A stretch of 64,000 bases of DNA from Devosia sp. 66-14 (GCA_001899085.1 MKVB01000001.1:1153479-1217478), one strand, 5' to 3'. Shown: positions 17,085 to 26,035, counted from the first letter of the stretch. Notes: generated from the letters alone by a model not told the origin. Numbers and translations: made by a program.

Positions 17085-18413
17085 GTGACCGAAGCCTTCA
17101 CCATCGAGCAGCCCGCCTTCGACGCCGTGACGGGTGTGGCGACGTTCCGCTACACCCTCGGGGAGCTGAGCTTTTCCGAAGTCGTGACCTTCCCGTCGGG
17201 CAGCGACCCCAGCGTTGCTGCCACCCCTTCGTTCCTCAAGCTGCTGCAGCTGACCGCCGTCGTCCTCGGCGTCAGCTACTTCAAGCTGCGCGCGCCCTAC
17301 CGCATCGTCATTCCATTTCCGCTGACGGTGCGCGAGCACGATTTCGCCCTCGACGTCTACGAGAACGGCCTCGGCGAATTCTATGCCCGCAACAACCTCA
17401 AGCGCTTCGGCGAAATCGAGATCGACGACCCCGAGGATCACGGCCCTGCGCCGGCCGCCCCCGCATTGCGCGACCGCGCCCTGCTGCCGATCGGCGGCGG
17501 CAAGGATTCTCTGGTCAGCGTGGAACTGCTCGAAGCCGCCGGGCTGGACTTCACCCCGTTTGCCGTCAATCCCAAGGGGCCGATCATCGGCTCCGTCGAC
17601 AAGATCGGCCGCTCGCCGCTCTATGTCACCCGCAAGCTCGACCCCGAGATGATCCGGCTCGGCAAGGAGCCGGGTTACTATAACGGCCACGTCCCCTCGA
17701 CCGCCATCAACTCGATGATCGCCGCGCTCACCGCCCTGCTGTTCTCCTACAACCGGATCGTCCTCTCCAACGAGCGCTCGGCCAGCGAGGGCAATGTCGA
17801 GTTCGACGGCCGCGAGGCCAACCACCAGCATTCCAAATCGCTAGATTTCGAGAACCTCATCGCCAGGGTGCTCGAGCATGCCACCGGCGGCAGCCTCGGC
17901 TATTTCTCTTTGCTGCGCCCCTATTCCGAGGCGAAGATCGCCGCGCTGTTCGCCCGCGTCAGCCGCTTCGACCACGTGTTCTCGAGCTGCAACGAGAACT
18001 TCAAGCTGGCCGGGCACCAGGGGGCGCTCTGGTGCGGCAAGTGCCCCAAGTGCCACTTCGTGTTCCTGATCTTCGCCCCGGTGATGGACAAGGCCAGGCT
18101 GGTCGGCATTTTCGGCCAGAACCTGCTGAGCCAGCCCAGCCACGAGCGCTCGTTCCGCGAACTCACCGGCCTTGCCGGCCAGAAGCCCTGGGAGTGCGTC
18201 GGCGAGATCGAGGAAGCCGCGGCCTGCCTCTGGGCCCTCACCAGGCTGCCTGAATGGGCGGATGAGCCAATCGTTTCAATGCTGAAGCCCGATCTGCTGA
18301 CTCAATATGGCAGCCCGCGCCTCGAAGACGCTCTTGCCGAACTGCTGATCGATAGCCCAGAACACCTCATCCCGAAGGACATCTTCGAGCGAGTCGCCCC
18401 GCATGCGCTTTGA
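17085..18413 (+). CDS. murL: UDP-MurNAc-L-alanyl-L-glutamate epimerase
   Basis: MurL inverts the terminal L-Glu of UDP-MurNAc-L-Ala-L-Glu to D-Glu with ATP cleavage to AMP and PPi, replacing the usual route through free D-Glu. The 442-residue product (GTG 17085, AGGA ten bases upstream; TTG 17079 possible) shows a nucleotide-binding loop IGGGKDSLVS (GGGKDS 137-142), the segment LSNERSASEGNVEFDG and a cysteine cluster at 302, 317, 320 and 323 (WCGKCPKCHF), all like characterised MurL. It overlaps murD2 by 11 bases; that adjacency is diagnostic. The frame extends far upstream as meaningless sequence, which I excluded. Confidence 0.93.
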   Translation: MTEAFTIEQPAFDAVTGVATFRYTLGELSFSEVVTFPSGSDPSVAATPSFLKLLQLTAVVLGVSYFKLRAPYRIVIPFPLTVREHDFALDVYENGLGEFYARNNLKRFGEIEIDDPEDHGPAPAAPALRDRALLPIGGGKDSLVSVELLEAAGLDFTPFAVNPKGPIIGSVDKIGRSPLYVTRKLDPEMIRLGKEPGYYNGHVPSTAINSMIAALTALLFSYNRIVLSNERSASEGNVEFDGREANHQHSKSLDFENLIARVLEHATGGSLGYFSLLRPYSEAKIAALFARVSRFDHVFSSCNENFKLAGHQGALWCGKCPKCHFVFLIFAPVMDKARLVGIFGQNLLSQPSHERSFRELTGLAGQKPWECVGEIEEAAACLWALTRLPEWADEPIVSMLKPDLLTQYGSPRLEDALAELLIDSPEHLIPKDIFERVAPHAL

Positions 18414-19722
18414 CGAACCCGTGCTGCTCTACGGCGCCGGCCGCGAGGCCCGCTCCACCCGCGCCTTCATCAAGGCCCGCGCCCCGGCGACCAAGGTCTA
18501 TGTCACGGTCGACAGCGGCGAAGCCGATATCGAGGACGCGACCTTCATCGCGCCCGCCGACCTGACGCAGGCCATTGAATCGCGGCTGTTCTCGACCATC
18601 GTCAAAAGCCCTGGCGTGTCGCGCTACCGCCCGGTCTTCGCCATGGCGCGCGAGGCCGGCATCGCCGTCACCTCCAACCTCAACCTGTGGGGCGAGGCCT
18701 ATCGCGAGGGCCGCAAGGTCATTGCCATTTCCGGCACCAAGGGCAAATCCACCACCGCCACCTTGGTGCACCTGATGCTCACCGAGTCGGGCCTCGACGC
18801 GGGCCTCGCCGGCAATGTCGGGCTGGCGCCGCTCGAAATCGCCGACAAGCATCCGATCGTGGTGTTCGAGCTCTCGAGCTACCAGACCGCCGACATGGCG
18901 TTCACCCCCGATATCGCGGCGATCACCAATCTCTCGCCCGAACACACCGACTGGCACCGCAGTGTCGAACGCTACTACCAGGACAAGCTGAACCTGATCG
19001 ATCGCGACGCCCCCTTCCCGGTGGCGCTTGGGGTCGGCGCGCTCGGCAATCCGCTGGTCATGGAAGCGCTGCGCGACCCCAGCCGCCTGATTCCGCCGCT
19101 GGCCCCCTTCATCCAGGACCGCATCGCCGGTGCCGCCGCACGCTCGCGCCTCAAGGGCGAGCACAACCTCAACAACGCCTTGCTCGCCGCCGCCATCGCC
19201 ATGAAGGCCGGCGCCGATCTCGAAGGCGTGGTGCGCGGCATCGGCAAGTTCACGCCGCTGCCGCATCGGCTCGAGGAGCATCAGGTCGGCGCCGTGACCT
19301 TCGTCAACGACTCGATCTCGACCACGCCGGAAGCCACCAAGGCGGCGCTCGCCGCCTATGAGGGCACCCGCATTGCGCTGATCGCCGGCGGCCACGAGCG
19401 CCATCAGGATTATTCCGAGCTCGCCCAATTGCTGGCGCCGCGCGGCGTCACGGTGCTGGTCTGCCTGCCGGTGACCGGCGATCGCCTCGCCACCCTCACC
19501 TACGCGGCCGCTCCCGAGATCGAGGTGATCGAGGCCGGAACGCTCGAGGACGCCGTCAAGGCGCTGGCCGGTCGGCAGGGCAAGTTCGAGACGGTAATCC
19601 TCTCGCCCGGCGCACCGAGCTACGGCCAGCTCGAAACCGTGGGAACGGTGTTCAGGAATTTCGAGGAACGCGGCGCCGCCTTCGTCCGGCTCGCCGGCAA
19701 GTATTTCGGAGCCGCGGCGTGA
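18403..19722 (+). CDS. murD2: UDP-N-acetylmuramoyl-L-alanine--L-glutamate ligase
   Basis: MurD2 is a Mur ligase that joins L-Glu, not D-Glu, to UDP-MurNAc-L-Ala with ATP. The 439-residue protein has an N-terminal Rossmann-like UDP-binding domain ([13 protein letters not shown]), the ligase P-loop [13 protein letters not shown] (GTKGKSTT 111-118), [37 protein letters not shown] and the C-terminal [17 protein letters not shown]. The last differs from the NDSKATN of canonical MurD, consistent with different amino-acid selection. It overlaps murL and also the SMR gene by four bases. Confidence 0.92.
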   Translation: MRFDEPVLLYGAGREARSTRAFIKARAPATKVYVTVDSGEADIEDATFIAPADLTQAIESRLFSTIVKSPGVSRYRPVFAMAREAGIAVTSNLNLWGEAYREGRKVIAISGTKGKSTTATLVHLMLTESGLDAGLAGNVGLAPLEIADKHPIVVFELSSYQTADMAFTPDIAAITNLSPEHTDWHRSVERYYQDKLNLIDRDAPFPVALGVGALGNPLVMEALRDPSRLIPPLAPFIQDRIAGAAARSRLKGEHNLNNALLAAAIAMKAGADLEGVVRGIGKFTPLPHRLEEHQVGAVTFVNDSISTTPEATKAALAAYEGTRIALIAGGHERHQDYSELAQLLAPRGVTVLVCLPVTGDRLATLTYAAAPEIEVIEAGTLEDAVKALAGRQGKFETVILSPGAPSYGQLETVGTVFRNFEERGAAFVRLAGKYFGAAA

Positions 19723-20051
19723 TCGCCTATGGCTACCTGGCGGTCGCCATCATTGCCGAAGTCATCGCCACCACGGCGTTGCGCGCCGCCGACGGCTTCA
19801 CCCAGCTCTGGCCATCGCTGATCTCGATCGTCGGCTATGTCGTGGCGTTCTACTTCCTGTCGCTGACGCTGCGCAGCATGCCGGTCGGCATTGCCTACGC
19901 CATCTGGTCGGGCGTCGGCATCGTCCTGATCTCGCTGGCCGGCTGGCTGATCTACAAGCAGCTGCTCGACCTGCCGGCCCTCATCGGGATGGCCCTGATC
20001 ATGGCCGGCGTGATCGTCATCAACCTGTTTTCGAAGACGGCTGCGCACTAG
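19719..20051 (+). CDS. SMR family multidrug efflux transporter (EmrE/QacE type)
   Basis: This 110-residue protein has four transmembrane helices and closely follows the EmrE pattern: the essential Glu14 in [44 protein letters not shown], and a [20 protein letters not shown] final helix. Such proteins exchange protons for quaternary cations as antiparallel dimers. The GTG start overlaps the murD2 stop by four bases, so it is translated with the peptidoglycan genes. The tie to cell-wall synthesis is unexplained. Confidence 0.93.
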   Translation: MIAYGYLAVAIIAEVIATTALRAADGFTQLWPSLISIVGYVVAFYFLSLTLRSMPVGIAYAIWSGVGIVLISLAGWLIYKQLLDLPALIGMALIMAGVIVINLFSKTAAH

Positions 20052-20085
20052 GTCCGGTGTCCTCGCCGACGGTGCCACGCACGTC

Positions 20086-20123
20086 CCCTTGCCCCTCTGG
20101 GGAGAGGGTCAGGGTGAGGGGCG
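20086..20123. repeat. Single arm of a family A repeat
   Basis: The sequence has CCCCTCTGGGGAGAGGG followed by TCAGGGTGAGGGGCG, matching one arm of the paired repeats at 8761, 28690 and 46861. Only one arm is present, between the convergent SMR and reductase genes. Confidence 0.8.
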
Positions 20124-20150
20124 TTGTGAGCCCGCCTGTGACTGCCGCCC

Positions 20151-21152
20151 TCAGGTCGGCGGATCCCTCGGATTGATGATCACCCGCCCTGCGATCTCGC
20201 CCTCGAGCAATTGCGCCGCCAGCCCCGGCAGGTCCTCGAGCCGCGCCTCGGTCAGCATCGGTTCGAACGCTGCCGGCACGAACAGCGTGGTCAGCCGGTC
20301 CCAGGCCGAGCGCCGCGCCTCGTAGGGCTGCATCACCGTGTCGATGCCGCATAGCGAGATATTGCGCAGGATGAAAGGGATGACGCTGGCATCCCAGCCA
20401 AGACCGCCTGCATTGCCGATCGCGGCGACCGCCCCGCCATAGCGGATTTTCTTCAGCACTTCGCCGAGCAGCGGTCCGCCGACTGCATCGATGGCGCCCG
20501 ACCACTGCTCCTTGTCGAGCACTTTGCCGGTCGACTTCAGCACTTCGTCTCGCGTGAGGATGCGGGCGGCGCCCAGCCTGGTCAGTTGCTCCCCGAGCTC
20601 GGCGCGACCGGTCACCGCCGCGACATCGTAACCCAGCCGGCTCAGCAGCAGCACCGCGATGCTGCCCACGCCGCCGCCCGCACCGGTGACCAGCACTTCT
20701 CCTTCGCCGGCCCGCACCCCTTCGGCCTGCAGCCGGTTGACCGCCAGCATGGCGGCAAGGCCGGCCGTGCCGAGCATCATCGCAGTGCGGGTCGAGAACC
20801 GTTTCGGCAGCGGCACCAGCCAGTCGGCATCGACACGCGCCCGCTGCGCATAGCCGCCCCAGTGGAGTTCGCCGACCCGCCAGCCGGTCAGCACCACCGC
20901 CTGGCCCGGGTGGTAGCGCTGATCGCTGCTCTCCACCACGCGACCGGCGAAGTCGATGCCCGCGACATGCGGATAGGCCTTCACCAATCCGGCCTTGCCG
21001 ATGAGGCACAGCGCGTCCTTGTAGTTGAGCCCGGCCCACTCGACAGCCACCAGCACGTTGCCCTGGGGCAGTTGCTCGTCAGCTATCGTTTTGATGCTGC
21101 TGCGCAATTCACCGTCGGGGAGCCGGTCGGTGACAAGGGCGCGAAAACTCAT
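20151..21152 (-). CDS. acuI: Acrylyl-CoA reductase / quinone oxidoreductase of the AcuI-YhdH family
   Basis: This is a zinc-free MDR-superfamily reductase, 333 residues, with the family N-terminus VEWAGLNYKDALCLIG, a GIDFAGRVV segment, HWGGYAQRARVDADWLVPLP, the NADPH-binding loop VTGAGGGVGSIAV and DAVGGPLLGEVLKKI. Characterised relatives reduce acrylyl-CoA to propionyl-CoA with NADPH, detoxifying acrylyl-CoA from 3-hydroxypropionate or DMSP metabolism. No such pathway is visible nearby, so the in vivo substrate is open. It appears monocistronic. Confidence 0.87.
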   Translation of the reverse strand: MSFRALVTDRLPDGELRSSIKTIADEQLPQGNVLVAVEWAGLNYKDALCLIGKAGLVKAYPHVAGIDFAGRVVESSDQRYHPGQAVVLTGWRVGELHWGGYAQRARVDADWLVPLPKRFSTRTAMMLGTAGLAAMLAVNRLQAEGVRAGEGEVLVTGAGGGVGSIAVLLLSRLGYDVAAVTGRAELGEQLTRLGAARILTRDEVLKSTGKVLDKEQWSGAIDAVGGPLLGEVLKKIRYGGAVAAIGNAGGLGWDASVIPFILRNISLCGIDTVMQPYEARRSAWDRLTTLFVPAAFEPMLTEARLEDLPGLAAQLLEGEIAGRVIINPRDPPT

Positions 21153-21184
21153 GAGAACTCCGGGACTACAAGACCTGCCTGCAC

Positions 21185-22936
21185 TCAGTACGGCCCGTTG
21201 AGAGCCGCCTGTTCAATGCCCGCAGCAGCCAGTTCGTTGCCGATCTCATCCCGCAACGCGGGATCGCCCAGCCGCTGGCGAAGCACCGGCAGGATACCGA
21301 AGCGGCGGAAGCGCGTCACCTCGAGCAACTGCGCAATCGAACGGTTGAGCGCATCTTCCGAACCCAGCCGGCGCGCCGCCGTCACCGCAATGGCCGAGGC
21401 GAGCTCGGCATCCCCGGTTGCCAGCGCCTCCGCCTGGATCAGCGCCTCGGCGTAATTGCCATCGCGCAGCGCGTTCACCGCCGGCGCCTCATGGTACCAA
21501 TAGGGCGGCGCCAGCGCTCGCCGCAGCGCCTCGCTCGCCATCATCTCCCCCTTGTCGGATTTGCCTTTCAGTGACAGCAGCCGCGCATAGCCGGCATAGG
21601 CATCGACATTTGAAGGGTTCAGTTGCAGCGCCGAGGTGAACGCCGCCTCGGCCTCACCCACTCGCCCTACCTGTTCGAGAAAGAACGCATATTCCCGCCA
21701 TACCGGGCTCGAGGTCGGCGCCAGCGACAACGCCTCCTCGATCTGCCGTTCCGCCTGGGCGATCGGCTCGGGGTCCCGCGCCGTGGGCGGCTGCGTCCGG
21801 CGCGCAACGTCGAGCAGCAGCGTGCTGCTCATCGCCAGTCCGAACGGCGATTCCGGCTGCTGCCGCAGCAGTCCGCTGACGCAGGCGCGGGCCCGCTCGT
21901 TGTCGTCGGGGCGGCCACTGCCCCGGTAGCGGGTGAACAACAGGCCGCACAGATACTCCGTCTCGTTGCCGGCGAGGTCGGTATTGGTCGCCAGCCATTG
22001 CAGCGCGTCGGTGTGCAGCGGGCCGTCAACGGCCCCCAACTGGTCGGCAAAGGCTTGCGACAGGCGGTCGATGCTCGACGAAAACTCCGCCGCCGGCAGC
22101 TTCTGCGTCATGCTCCAGACGGCAGCATCGGTGCCCGAGCGCTTCAGGCTGGCGGTGATCTGCATCTCGGAACCCTCGGTCCGCGAAATCCCCGAGAGCT
22201 CGAAATCGGCGGGCTTGGCCGGGCGCCCCGCCGCGCCGTTGCGCTGCAGGTAGACCGCATCGATGAACGGGAACAGGCCGAGGTCCGTGACCAGTTCCAC
22301 CGCCAACCCGGCGACTCCGGGATTCGGCGCCCCGCCGCCGGCCATGGACGTGAACTCGCTCACCGAAACCACCGGCGGCTGCGGCACCACCACGCGGACC
22401 TGCCGCGGCGCCAGCACCTGGGTCATCACCATGGCTATGCCCAGCGCCACGAACACCAGCACCACGAGCAGCACGATATCGTCGAGGCGCGCCAGCCACG
22501 GTCGCTCACCGGCGGCGGCCGGCGGCGTCTCGGCGGTGAAACCGGTTACAGCCGATTCATCCGTTTGCGCGGCCGCTTCGCCCGACGGAACCCGGAATTC
22601 GGGGATGTAACGTCCCACCGGGAGGTAAAATGTGACAGGCTCGGACGCCCCATCGGTGGCGTAATATTCCTCGAGCACGGCGCGCAGCCGGCGCGCCTGC
22701 ACGCGCACGATCGGATCGTTCTGTGGATCGAAGCTCGCCGGTCGGCCGAACACGTCGACGGCGATGGAATAGGCCTTGATGCCGGCCTCGTTTCCATCCA
22801 GCCGCGCGGTCACTATGTAGTTGAGAAACTTGGCAAGTTGCGGCGAACGCGCCAGGCCGGGCCACTCCTGGATACGCGCCAAGGCAGCCTCGATCTCCGC
22901 TCGTGGCGGCATCGCCTGTGACAACGGTTCCCCCAC
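21185..22936 (-). CDS. Membrane TPR protein with N-terminal helix-turn-helix-like region
   Basis: GTG 22936 is preferred because GGGAGG lies seven bases upstream; ATG 22963, ATG 22912 and TTG 22984 are alternatives. The 583-residue product starts with a region (SPQLAKFLNYIVTARLDG ... DPIVRVQARRLRAVLEEYY) common in rhizobial signalling proteins and resembling a DNA-binding or oligomerisation module. One transmembrane helix follows at about 160-182 (IVLLVVLVFVALGIAMV), then a periplasmic alpha/beta region and C-terminal TPR-like repeats. The layout parallels the CadC-like regulator at 12994-14595. Function unknown. Confidence 0.75.
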   Translation of the reverse strand: MGEPLSQAMPPRAEIEAALARIQEWPGLARSPQLAKFLNYIVTARLDGNEAGIKAYSIAVDVFGRPASFDPQNDPIVRVQARRLRAVLEEYYATDGASEPVTFYLPVGRYIPEFRVPSGEAAAQTDESAVTGFTAETPPAAAGERPWLARLDDIVLLVVLVFVALGIAMVMTQVLAPRQVRVVVPQPPVVSVSEFTSMAGGGAPNPGVAGLAVELVTDLGLFPFIDAVYLQRNGAAGRPAKPADFELSGISRTEGSEMQITASLKRSGTDAAVWSMTQKLPAAEFSSSIDRLSQAFADQLGAVDGPLHTDALQWLATNTDLAGNETEYLCGLLFTRYRGSGRPDDNERARACVSGLLRQQPESPFGLAMSSTLLLDVARRTQPPTARDPEPIAQAERQIEEALSLAPTSSPVWREYAFFLEQVGRVGEAEAAFTSALQLNPSNVDAYAGYARLLSLKGKSDKGEMMASEALRRALAPPYWYHEAPAVNALRDGNYAEALIQAEALATGDAELASAIAVTAARRLGSEDALNRSIAQLLEVTRFRRFGILPVLRQRLGDPALRDEIGNELAAAGIEQAALNGPY

Positions 22937-23205
22937 GCGGGCACCTCCCGGCCCGAACCTCATCGATTTACATGTTAATCGCAAGCCTCGTTACGGCGTT
23001 GTTACATACCTTTGCCTATGCGGGGGGTCATCAAACCATCATATCCCGCCTCGTCGCAGCATGACGCAGTCAGCCACGGGCATGTTTCGTGGTGGTGAGG
23101 GGACGGTAGTGGCGCTCCCCCAGCTTTCCAGGCCGCCGACAGGTTACCGACTACGGGATAGAGCTTTCGGCCATTGCCGCGGCCACGCGGCAAGAGGGAA
23201 CCATT

Positions 23206-23652
23206 ATGGACGCTATTGGTACCGGCCAGCCCTTCATGGCACTGGTCGACGACGACTCCCATTCCGCCCGGCTGATGATCCGGATGCTGCTCGCCCATGG
23301 CGCGCCGTCCGTGAGCTGGCTCAACGGCGAAGCCATTGCGACAGCCGAAATCCATCGGCTGCTCGAGGACGATCTCGCGACCATTCCGGGCCTCGTGATC
23401 GTCGACCTCAAAGCCTCGTCCGGTGCCACCCTGGACTTTATCGCAAAGCTGCGCGCCATGCGTGACGGCCACTCGCTGCTGATCGCGGCGATTGCCCCGA
23501 CGCTGGAGCGCGAGCCGCGAGAGGCCCTGCTTTCCGCCGGCGCCGATGCCGTGTTCGAGCGCCACGCCGATATCAATTCCTACCGTCGCGAAGCGGCGGC
23601 CATCGTCAGTTTCTGGGTGCGCAATCAGCACCTGGATGCGGTTGGCACGTAA
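23206..23652 (+). CDS. Atypical stand-alone response-regulator receiver
   Basis: The 148-residue protein has a CheY-like start (FMALVDDDSHSARLMIRMLL) with the acidic pocket at 15-17 and a candidate phospho-acceptor Asp67 in LVIVDLKASSG. The conserved Thr/Ser after strand 4 is Ala (LLIAAIAP), and the conserved Lys after strand 5 is replaced (AVFERHADI). Phosphorylation-driven switching may therefore be altered or absent. There is no output domain or adjacent kinase. A GAGGGAAC element precedes the ATG at 23206. Confidence 0.75.
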   Translation: MDAIGTGQPFMALVDDDSHSARLMIRMLLAHGAPSVSWLNGEAIATAEIHRLLEDDLATIPGLVIVDLKASSGATLDFIAKLRAMRDGHSLLIAAIAPTLEREPREALLSAGADAVFERHADINSYRREAAAIVSFWVRNQHLDAVGT

Positions 23653-24219
23653 TCACTGCGTCCACAGGTTACGTGCCGGGCGGGGAGCGCGTTGCATTGA
23701 GGCAGGCCACTGCCGATTGCATTCCCAAATGTGCTCCCCGTCTCTTCTTCTGGATGGATCCCGTTCGGTTCCATCGACAAGCTACCGCCCGACCGCCGAT
23801 ATCCCTGCGGCGACCCGGGCGGCCCTGGGCCGGAGACCCCAAGCTCCGACCCAACCCGGCGGCCCGTCGCGTTCCCTCACGCGGCGGCCGCCATACGACG
23901 ACGGAAAGACGGGGCGCGACCTCCTGACGCTGCCCCGCCTTCCCGTTCTCTCAGGTCCTGCACCCGAGTTTTCGGTGTGCGGCGACCGTTCGGGCCGCAC
24001 GCACCACCCTGAGATGCGGCCCGTTTGTTCGGTGTGTACCCAGTTGCGGCGGGCCACTGGGGCCAGCAGGCGAAGGCGCGGTTGCGGATCGTTCTCCCAC
24101 CGCAACCGCGCTTCTCCTGACCATCCGAGGCCCCTGCCCCTCCCCTCGGTTTTCCCGGCGGCTTGACCGCCGGGGGCGGATCACCGCACTCTCCGGCGCA
24201 GTTTTTCGGAGGCCTCCAG
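23653..24219. other. 567-bp stretch without a supported gene
   Basis: Several frames are open here on both strands, but all are Arg/Pro-rich low-complexity translations without start signals or recognisable domains. An 8-bp hairpin CCCGGCGG...CCGCCGGG (24154-24174) lies in the leader of the next gene. I see no RNA gene. Confidence 0.6.
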
Positions 24220-24708
24220 ATGTTCAGGATCTCGATATTCGCGGCCGCCGTGCTGGGGCTTCTCGCCATGCCGGTGCTGGCGCAGGACGAGGAGGCCGTC
24301 GACAATTTCGTGCTGCCCGCCTTCAACGGCATAGCGGTCTCACAGGCGCCGGAGGCCGGTCTCGGCGTCTGTTTCGGCCCCTTCGCCAGCGATGCAATGG
24401 ATTGTGCGGTGGCCCAATGCGTGCAGCAGAGCGGCCTCGGGCCCGATGAATGCGCGCCCAACCTCTGGTGCTATCCGGCGGGCTGGGTCGCCGACATCTT
24501 CATGCAGCACAGCGAAGGGCCGCACTGGCACAAGTTCGTCTGCGACCAGCAGGACCAGGTGAGTCTCGAGGCCATCGTGAAAACCGAATGCGCCAAGGAT
24601 TACCTCACCAGCTGCGAGGTCGTGCGCATCTGGGACAACGAAGGCCAGCAGATTTTCGGCGAAGGCGCCGACCCGCAACTGCCCGAGCCGCCGGCCGCCA
24701 TCGAGTAG
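24220..24708 (+). CDS. Cysteine-rich secreted hypothetical protein, 162 aa
   Basis: ATG 24220 has CGGAGG seven bases upstream, and the product begins with a signal peptide (ISIFAAAVLGLLAMPVLAQ, cleavage near residue 20). The mature part contains several cysteines (VCFGPF, DCAVAQCVQQSG, ECAPNLWC, FVCDQQ, ECAKDYLTSCEV), consistent with disulfides in the periplasm. An aromatic WCYPAGWVADIFMQH segment lies between them. I do not recognise the family. It is convergent with the DUF3008 gene. Confidence 0.75.
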   Translation: MFRISIFAAAVLGLLAMPVLAQDEEAVDNFVLPAFNGIAVSQAPEAGLGVCFGPFASDAMDCAVAQCVQQSGLGPDECAPNLWCYPAGWVADIFMQHSEGPHWHKFVCDQQDQVSLEAIVKTECAKDYLTSCEVVRIWDNEGQQIFGEGADPQLPEPPAAIE

Positions 24709-24746
24709 GCCCTCGGCGATGCTGTCCAGCGGGACGAGAGGCAGGG

Positions 24747-24941
24747 CTAGTGCTTGGTCTTGCCCTTGTGCTCGGGCAGGCCCTTGCGCTTGGTCTCGGC
24801 AAACTCTTCGAGTTGGGTCTCGTTCATCGATTTGTACATCGACTTCGAGGCGCCCTTGAGATCCTTGACCCTGGTATCGCCGCGCTTGGCGGAAAGGGCG
24901 GCGCCGGCCGCCTTCTGCTGGGCTTTCGAGGTTGCAGGCAT
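24747..24941 (-). CDS. DUF3008-like small basic protein, 64 aa
   Basis: This lysine-rich protein starts MPATSKAQQKAAGAALSAKRG and ends KGLPEHKGKTKH, with a central SMYKSMNETQLEEFAETKRKGL, the pattern of DUF3008 proteins. The start at 24941 follows AAAGGAGG. An EcfG-type promoter lies about 30 bases upstream (24970-24994), implying induction in the general stress response. Biochemical function unknown. It lies 26 bases downstream of the MgtC-like gene on the same strand. Confidence 0.8.
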   Translation of the reverse strand: MPATSKAQQKAAGAALSAKRGDTRVKDLKGASKSMYKSMNETQLEEFAETKRKGLPEHKGKTKH

Positions 24942-24967
24942 CTGGGCCTCCTTTGGCTGGGGAGGAA

Positions 24968-25486
24968 TCAACGATCCTGCTGCGGCTCCGTTCCCGCGCC
25001 GACCTTGCCGTTCTCGGCGCTGACCACCCGGTGCGAGAAGGCCCGCATCGCCGCCAGCACGATCACCGCGAACACCGCCACCACGGCCGCGACCAGGTAA
25101 TAGCCGAGCGCCGCGCAGACCCCGACCGCTCCCGCCAGCCACATCCCTGCCCCCGTCGTCAGCCCCTGCACGCTGCCGCGCTGCTGGAAGATGGCGCCGG
25201 CGCCCAGAAAGGCGATGCCCGCGGTCACCGCTTCGATGGCGCGGATCGGGTCGGAGTTGCTGCTGCCGCTTTCCATCGCCTCCTGGTAGATCTCGAACGC
25301 CAGCGTGGTGAACAGCGCCGCCGCCAGCGCCACGAGGATATGGGTTCGCAACCCTGCCGTGCCCGCCTGCGAACCGCGCTCCCAGCCGATCAATCCCCCC
25401 AGCACCGAGGCAATCAGCAGCCGGATCATGATGATGTGGTGCGGGGTGTGCGTAGGCTCGTAGCCGAGGCTGGTGACGAGATCCAT
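24968..25486 (-). CDS. MgtC/SapB family membrane protein
   Basis: The 172-residue protein has the MgtC hallmark [16 protein letters not shown] followed by [21 protein letters not shown] and the [38 protein letters not shown] region (read here as overlapping stretches), with about five hydrophobic helices. MgtC proteins are linked to low-magnesium and acid survival in other bacteria. The short C-terminal tail lacks the ACT-like domain of Salmonella MgtC. An EcfG-type promoter at 25516-25540 suggests stress control. Confidence 0.88.
   Translation of the reverse strand: MDLVTSLGYEPTHTPHHIIMIRLLIASVLGGLIGWERGSQAGTAGLRTHILVALAAALFTTLAFEIYQEAMESGSSNSDPIRAIEAVTAGIAFLGAGAIFQQRGSVQGLTTGAGMWLAGAVGVCAALGYYLVAAVVAVFAVIVLAAMRAFSHRVVSAENGKVGAGTEPQQDR
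24970..24994 (-). promoter_or_regulatory. EcfG-type promoter of the DUF3008 gene
   Basis: On the minus strand GGAAC (24994-24990) is followed after exactly 16 bases by CGTT (24973-24970), matching the alphaproteobacterial general-stress sigma factor consensus GGAAC-N16/17-CGTT. It overlaps the last codons of the MgtC-like gene and lies 29 bases before the DUF3008 start. Confidence 0.75.
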
Positions 25487-25515
25487 GTCGGGGGTCCTGT
25501 TGACGCGTCCCCCTC

Positions 25516-25540
25516 AACGGCCAGCCCCTGCGCCGGTTCC
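25516..25540 (-). promoter_or_regulatory. EcfG-type promoter of the MgtC-like gene
   Basis: GGAAC (25540-25536), a 16-base spacer and CGTT (25519-25516) on the minus strand, directly after the soxR stop codon and 30 bases before the MgtC-like start. The spacing is identical to the sites at 24970 and 38168. Confidence 0.75.
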
Positions 25541-25542
25541 CG

Positions 25543-26001
25543 TCAGCTCCTGTAGCTGTCGTCGCCCTCGCGCATCAAGCGGCGCGGCCCGCTGCCTTCC
25601 TCGGCCAGCCGATCGCCGGAGTTCATCAGCGGACAACTGCTGGTCGACAGGCAGCCGCAGCCGATGCAGCCATTGAGTTCGTCGCGCATCCGCGTCATCA
25701 GCACGATTCTCCTGTCGAGCTTTTCGTGCCAGAGCTCTGACATCAAACGCCAATCCGCCGCGGATGGCGTATGCCCCACCGGCACGTGCCCCAGCGCCTC
25801 GGCCACCTCGGCGAGCGGAATGCCCAGTTCGGTGCCCATGCGGACGATCGCCAGCCGCCGCAGCACGTCGCGATCATAACGCCGCTGGTTGCCCGAGGTG
25901 CGGTGGCTGCGGATCAGCCCCTTCTTCTCGTAGAAATGCAGGGCCGAAACGGCAAAACCGCTGCGCTCGGCCACCTGCCCCACAGAAAGTTCGCGCGACA
26001 T
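25543..26001 (-). CDS. soxR: Redox-sensitive transcriptional activator SoxR
   Basis: A MerR-family regulator of 152 residues: winged helix-turn-helix at the N-terminus ([26 protein letters not shown]), a dimerisation helix, and the 2Fe-2S cluster ligands Cys112, 115, 117 and 123 in [12 protein letters not shown], the exact CX2CXCX5C spacing of SoxR. Oxidation of the cluster activates transcription. It is divergent from an MFS exporter gene with a SoxR box in the 98-base gap. No soxS is seen here, as in many non-enteric bacteria where SoxR acts directly. Confidence 0.95.
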   Translation of the reverse strand: MSRELSVGQVAERSGFAVSALHFYEKKGLIRSHRTSGNQRRYDRDVLRRLAIVRMGTELGIPLAEVAEALGHVPVGHTPSAADWRLMSELWHEKLDRRIVLMTRMRDELNGCIGCGCLSTSSCPLMNSGDRLAEEGSGPRRLMREGDDSYRS

Positions 26002-26017
26002 CGCGATTCCCTCTTTA

Positions 26018-26035
26018 CCTGAAGTTAGGTTGAGG
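26018..26035. promoter_or_regulatory. SoxR box
   Basis: CCTGAAGTTAGGTTGAGG matches the SoxR operator CCTCAAGTTAACTTGAGG at 15 of 18 positions. It lies between soxR (start 26001) and the MFS gene (start 26100), so oxidised SoxR could activate the exporter and control its own gene. Confidence 0.75.

Noticed and set aside
23492..24166. Open frames across the gap before the Cys-rich gene
   Set aside because: No ribosome site, no domain, Arg/Pro-rich translation, and partial overlap with the receiver gene.
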